The notes below the pieces were generated by a model, which made no database searches, had not been told where the DNA came from, and worked only from the letters and a program-made list of their open reading frames with translations. A stretch of 64,000 bases of DNA from CAADGY01 sp900696665 (GTDB lineage Bacteria; Acidobacteriota; Terriglobia; Bryobacterales; Bryobacteraceae): NCBI GenBank assembly GCA_035063885.1, contig JAPSFM010000003.1, forward strand, positions 1 to 64,000, given 5' to 3'. The position numbers were made by a program, and so were the translations under genes. This document shows positions 61,673 through 64,000 of the stretch, in pieces. Positions within the stretch are counted from its first letter, which is position 1. The number at the start of each line of letters is the position of its first letter.

Positions 61673-63601
61673 CTAATCAGGGAATTCCCTCGTTCGAACT
61701 AAGGAAATTATAAGTTCTTTGAATCGAAATTGCGAGTCCCGAAAATCTTTGAAAACACGTTGGATGACAGGCCGGTCGGCCAGAGTTTCCATGCGTCCCG
61801 CCGTGTAGCGGAAGTACTGCTTGACGACGCACTCCTGGCATTGCGGTGTTTTGGCGAGCACCGCGCCCAGTTCGCGAGGCGAAGTGAACTTGGAGTCCGG
61901 TACGCCGGCTAAGGATCCAGAAGTATCGAGGTCGAGTTCCACGATCCTGGGCGGCGCGCGGCGGTTGTGTTCGTTATCCGCGAAAAACAGCTTCGCCATT
62001 TCCCGCCGTGCTCCGATAGCATCAAATTTTTCAAAGCCGAAACCGATGGGGTCGATCAGGTTATGACAGGCGGAGCAGGAGGCGTCTGTAACGTGCCGCT
62101 GCATGCGCTCGCGATTGGTCATCGGTCTGGCTTCGCTGACCGGGGGGAGGTTTGTGTCGACACCGGGCGGAGGGGGCGGAACGTGCTGGCAAAGAAACTG
62201 TTCGCGAACAAATAGGCCCCTCGCCGTTGGCGAGGTATCGTCGGGCTTGGCGGTGAGAGCGAGGAACAGGGCCTGGCCCAGAAGCCCGGCCCGTTCGGAT
62301 TCGGGAGGAAACGGGACACGTTCAAAAGCCTTTTCGGGCGTGGGAACCCCGTAAATACCGGCGAGATCGGCATTCATGAATCCGTAGGGTGCGGTGAAAG
62401 CTTCCATGAAGTCGCGATCGTTCCAAACCAGATCGCCGATGAACTGGCGCGCCTCTTCCGTCATGGCGAACGCGGATTCGCGATTGAACCGCGGGTACCG
62501 GCGCCGGTTGCGAGCGGTCGTAAGGACACGATCAAACCGCAGCCATTGCGAAACGAACTCGTTCAGAGCCTCGCGAGCGCGTGGATCTGCGAGCATCCTG
62601 CGAGCCGTCTTCTCAATTCCCTGCGGCGTCGACAATTCCCCGCGCGCGGCGGCGTTCATAAGCGCCTCATCCGGCATCGTGTCCCATAGCGCATAGGAAA
62701 GACGGCTGGCGGTGGCATAGGGCTGCCAGGCCGGATTGGACGTCTGGTCAAGGCGGAATACGAAACTGGTGGATTGGAGCATGGCCTCCAAAACGAGCTG
62801 CGCCCCCGCCACAAAATCCGTCTCCAGCGCAAACAGTTGTTCGTAGCGCTTCTGCTCCGTGTCGTCGAGGGGCCGCCGGAAAGCCCGCAATCCGAAGTCG
62901 CGAATGAACCGGCTGCGGCATGCCGCGGAAGGCTTGCAAGGGATAAGCCCCCGCGTATCGCCTCCGCGAAACGCGCCGCGGGCCAGTCGTTCCGCCGCCA
63001 GGCTATAGGCCTCCACTTGGAGCGGCGAGACGTTTTGCGATTCGTATTGATTCTTGAACCCATTGACAAAATCTTCAGGTGGGAACCGGTTTGCCGGCGC
63101 GGTCTGGTCTCCCAGCAGGTCGCGCACGGTGTTGTTGTACTGACTGTGCGTCAGACGGCGCAGCACCACGCCGGGCGTTTTTGCGCCGCGGCCGGACTTA
63201 TGCTCTTCGGCCTCCTTTTTTGCCCGGGCCACTTCGTCCGGCGAAAGAACCGCGAGAGTTTGCACCCATTTCCGGAGAGCCGCTTCCTGCGGGCTGCCGG
63301 GTTTGATGCGTTCGCCGCCCGTGTGCCGTACACGATTCGTCGGCTTTGTCAGCAGGAGCGATTCTTCTGGCCGCTCGCGGTTTACAAGCACGACCAGAGA
63401 CCGGCCGAAGCTTTCGATGCGTGCGGCCGGAGCGTCGCGCTCAGGAAAGTGCAGCCTGGTGGCCGAAGCGACGCCGCTGCCGTTGTGGCATCCGGCGCAG
63501 CCGGCTTTGTCCAGGAGCGGATAAACATCCTGAGAGAACGAGGCATCACTCGCGATGGCCGGAGCGGTCAGAGAAACAGCAAGGAGCAGCGCAAAGCGCA
63601 T
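61673..63601 (-). CDS. Secreted DUF1592-type protein with two c-type heme motifs
   Basis: A 642-residue exported protein of the DUF1587-1592-1588-1585 architecture common in Planctomycetes and Acidobacteria. It carries two CxxCH heme-binding motifs: C35-AG-CH in the N-terminal cytochrome-like part (KAGCAGCHNG) and CSACHNLIDPIGFGFEKFD near residue 525, the DUF1588 hallmark. Both hemes would be attached in the periplasm. Partner of the DUF1552 gene that follows after 13 bp. An electron-accepting role for a sugar-oxidising system is inferred from the family only. Confidence 0.87.
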   Translation of the reverse strand: MRFALLLAVSLTAPAIASDASFSQDVYPLLDKAGCAGCHNGSGVASATRLHFPERDAPAARIESFGRSLVVLVNRERPEESLLLTKPTNRVRHTGGERIKPGSPQEAALRKWVQTLAVLSPDEVARAKKEAEEHKSGRGAKTPGVVLRRLTHSQYNNTVRDLLGDQTAPANRFPPEDFVNGFKNQYESQNVSPLQVEAYSLAAERLARGAFRGGDTRGLIPCKPSAACRSRFIRDFGLRAFRRPLDDTEQKRYEQLFALETDFVAGAQLVLEAMLQSTSFVFRLDQTSNPAWQPYATASRLSYALWDTMPDEALMNAAARGELSTPQGIEKTARRMLADPRAREALNEFVSQWLRFDRVLTTARNRRRYPRFNRESAFAMTEEARQFIGDLVWNDRDFMEAFTAPYGFMNADLAGIYGVPTPEKAFERVPFPPESERAGLLGQALFLALTAKPDDTSPTARGLFVREQFLCQHVPPPPPGVDTNLPPVSEARPMTNRERMQRHVTDASCSACHNLIDPIGFGFEKFDAIGARREMAKLFFADNEHNRRAPPRIVELDLDTSGSLAGVPDSKFTSPRELGAVLAKTPQCQECVVKQYFRYTAGRMETLADRPVIQRVFKDFRDSQFRFKELIISLVRTREFPD

Positions 63602-63627
63602 AAGCGAACCCAGTACAGATAGTGCGG

Positions 63628-63651
63628 GCTCCGGAAGTCCCGGTCCGGAGC
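63628..63651. promoter_or_regulatory. Inverted repeat between divergent genes
   Basis: GCTCCGG (63628-63634) and CCGGAGC (63645-63651) form a perfect 7-bp inverted repeat with a 10-nt loop in the 163-bp gap between the DUF1592 and enolase-type genes. It may be a leader hairpin or an operator for the DUF1592 gene. Confidence 0.35.
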
Positions 63652-63710
63652 GCCTGAACCCTTACAGCTTATCGCGTTTGCTCCGGGCGGATTTCGGGGC
63701 GTGGATCTCC

Positions 63711-63740
63711 TTGACAAACCGTTGCGCCGCGCCGGACAAT
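63711..63740 (+). promoter_or_regulatory. Candidate sigma-70 promoter of the enolase-superfamily gene
   Basis: TTGACA (63711-63716) and GACAAT (63735-63740) are 18 bp apart; the -35 is consensus and the -10 matches four of six bases. Transcription would start near 63747, and the ribosome site GGAGG follows before ATG 63765. Confidence 0.5.
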
Positions 63741-63764
63741 CGACCTCAACAACGGAGGATCATT

Positions 63765-64000
63765 ATGCAAACTCCTTCACGCCGCCAGTTAATTTCAACG
63801 GCCGCGGGTATTGCGGGATTCGCTGCCGTACCGGCTTCAGGCAAAGCCGAACGGCTCACTATCACAGGAGTGAGCCTCTATCATGTCGTCGTACCCATGA
63901 AGGAGGACAGCACGACGGATCCGGAAACCGCTGAATCGAGCCGCTTTGACCTGGTGCCGAAGATCATTCTCGAAGTTCACACCGACTCCGGAATCACGGG
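63765..64000 (+). CDS. Enolase-superfamily (mandelate racemase/muconate lactonizing) protein, partial
   Basis: Only the first 78 codons lie in the window. ATG 63765 follows GGAGG. A Tat-like signal (PSRRQLISTAAGIAGFAAV) leads into ITGVSLYHVVVPMKEDS and VPKIILEVHTDSGITG, the typical N-terminal capping domain of mandelate racemase/muconate lactonizing enzymes, which determine substrate choice. The catalytic barrel lies beyond the end. Likely a sugar-acid dehydratase or racemase, by family. Confidence 0.75.
   Translation, partial: MQTPSRRQLISTAAGIAGFAAVPASGKAERLTITGVSLYHVVVPMKEDSTTDPETAESSRFDLVPKIILEVHTDSGIT

Noticed and set aside
1..64000. CRISPR arrays, tRNA or rRNA genes, intact insertion sequences
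   Set aside because: No regularly spaced repeats, no tRNA or rRNA signatures and no transposase or integrase motif were seen on reading the window.

Overview
The window looks like a chromosomal segment of an acidobacterium of the Solibacter/Bryobacter type. This rests on recognisable gene families, not on a database search: three large Oar-like TonB-dependent receptors with an N-terminal carboxypeptidase-regulatory domain, a secreted protein ending in the Solibacter-type C-terminal domain (TIGR03437), a DUF1592/DUF1552 pair, many Tat-exported Gfo/Idh-type or metabolic enzymes, PEGA, LRR and TPR proteins, and high-GC coding sequence. I see no rRNA, tRNA, CRISPR array, prophage or intact insertion sequence.

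Layout. 0-5.3 kb: a secreted CBM9-like/PKD protein, two homologous head-to-head TPR genes and a secreted FAD oxidoreductase. 5.3-19.7 kb: a nutrient-uptake block with one plus-strand TonB receptor, a minus-strand receptor plus glycosidase-like pair, a third receptor with a good candidate operator, and the decayed remnant of a fourth receptor next to a dispersed 65-bp repeat. 19.7-22.8 kb: metallohydrolase, S4-domain protein, AlkB and a DUF6454-type protein. 22.8-30.8 kb: a complete tripartite RND efflux operon followed upstream by a GAF-GAF-AAA-Fis sigma-54 activator; repeated CTTCGG/CCGAAG sites and a candidate -24/-12 promoter lie between them. 31-36.3 kb: an OB-fold lipoprotein, a receiver-less OmpR-type DNA-binding protein, an isoaspartyl/glycosylasparaginase-type hydrolase, and a two-gene transporter operon in which a PRC-MgtE_N-CBS sensor protein precedes an Nramp-family transporter whose metal-site residues look like the magnesium-type (NRMT) branch. 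36.3-45.6 kb: two overlapping metallophosphatases, an ECF sigma/zinc-finger anti-sigma pair divergent from a second RND system, phosphoglycerate kinase and a candidate structured RNA. 45.6-52.5 kb: a GH88-cupin-Gfo/Idh operon for uronate-containing glycans, a PEGA-repeat membrane protein and a fused glycosyltransferase-methyltransferase. 52.5-64 kb: TIGR03437 protein, another Gfo/Idh enzyme, two LRR proteins built from a repeated module, threonine deaminase, the DUF1552/DUF1592 pair and the start of an enolase-superfamily enzyme.

How the parts may work together: the TonB receptors with CBM9-like, glycosidase-like, GH88, cupin and oxidoreductase enzymes suggest a life on plant or microbial polysaccharides; the two RND pumps with dedicated regulators suggest defence against toxic small molecules. 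The most interesting items are the split sensor/transporter magnesium module (34.9-36.1 kb here 33.6-36.1 kb in full), the sigma-54-controlled efflux module, the LRR module duplication, and the 109-bp inverted-repeat-bounded element after pgk.
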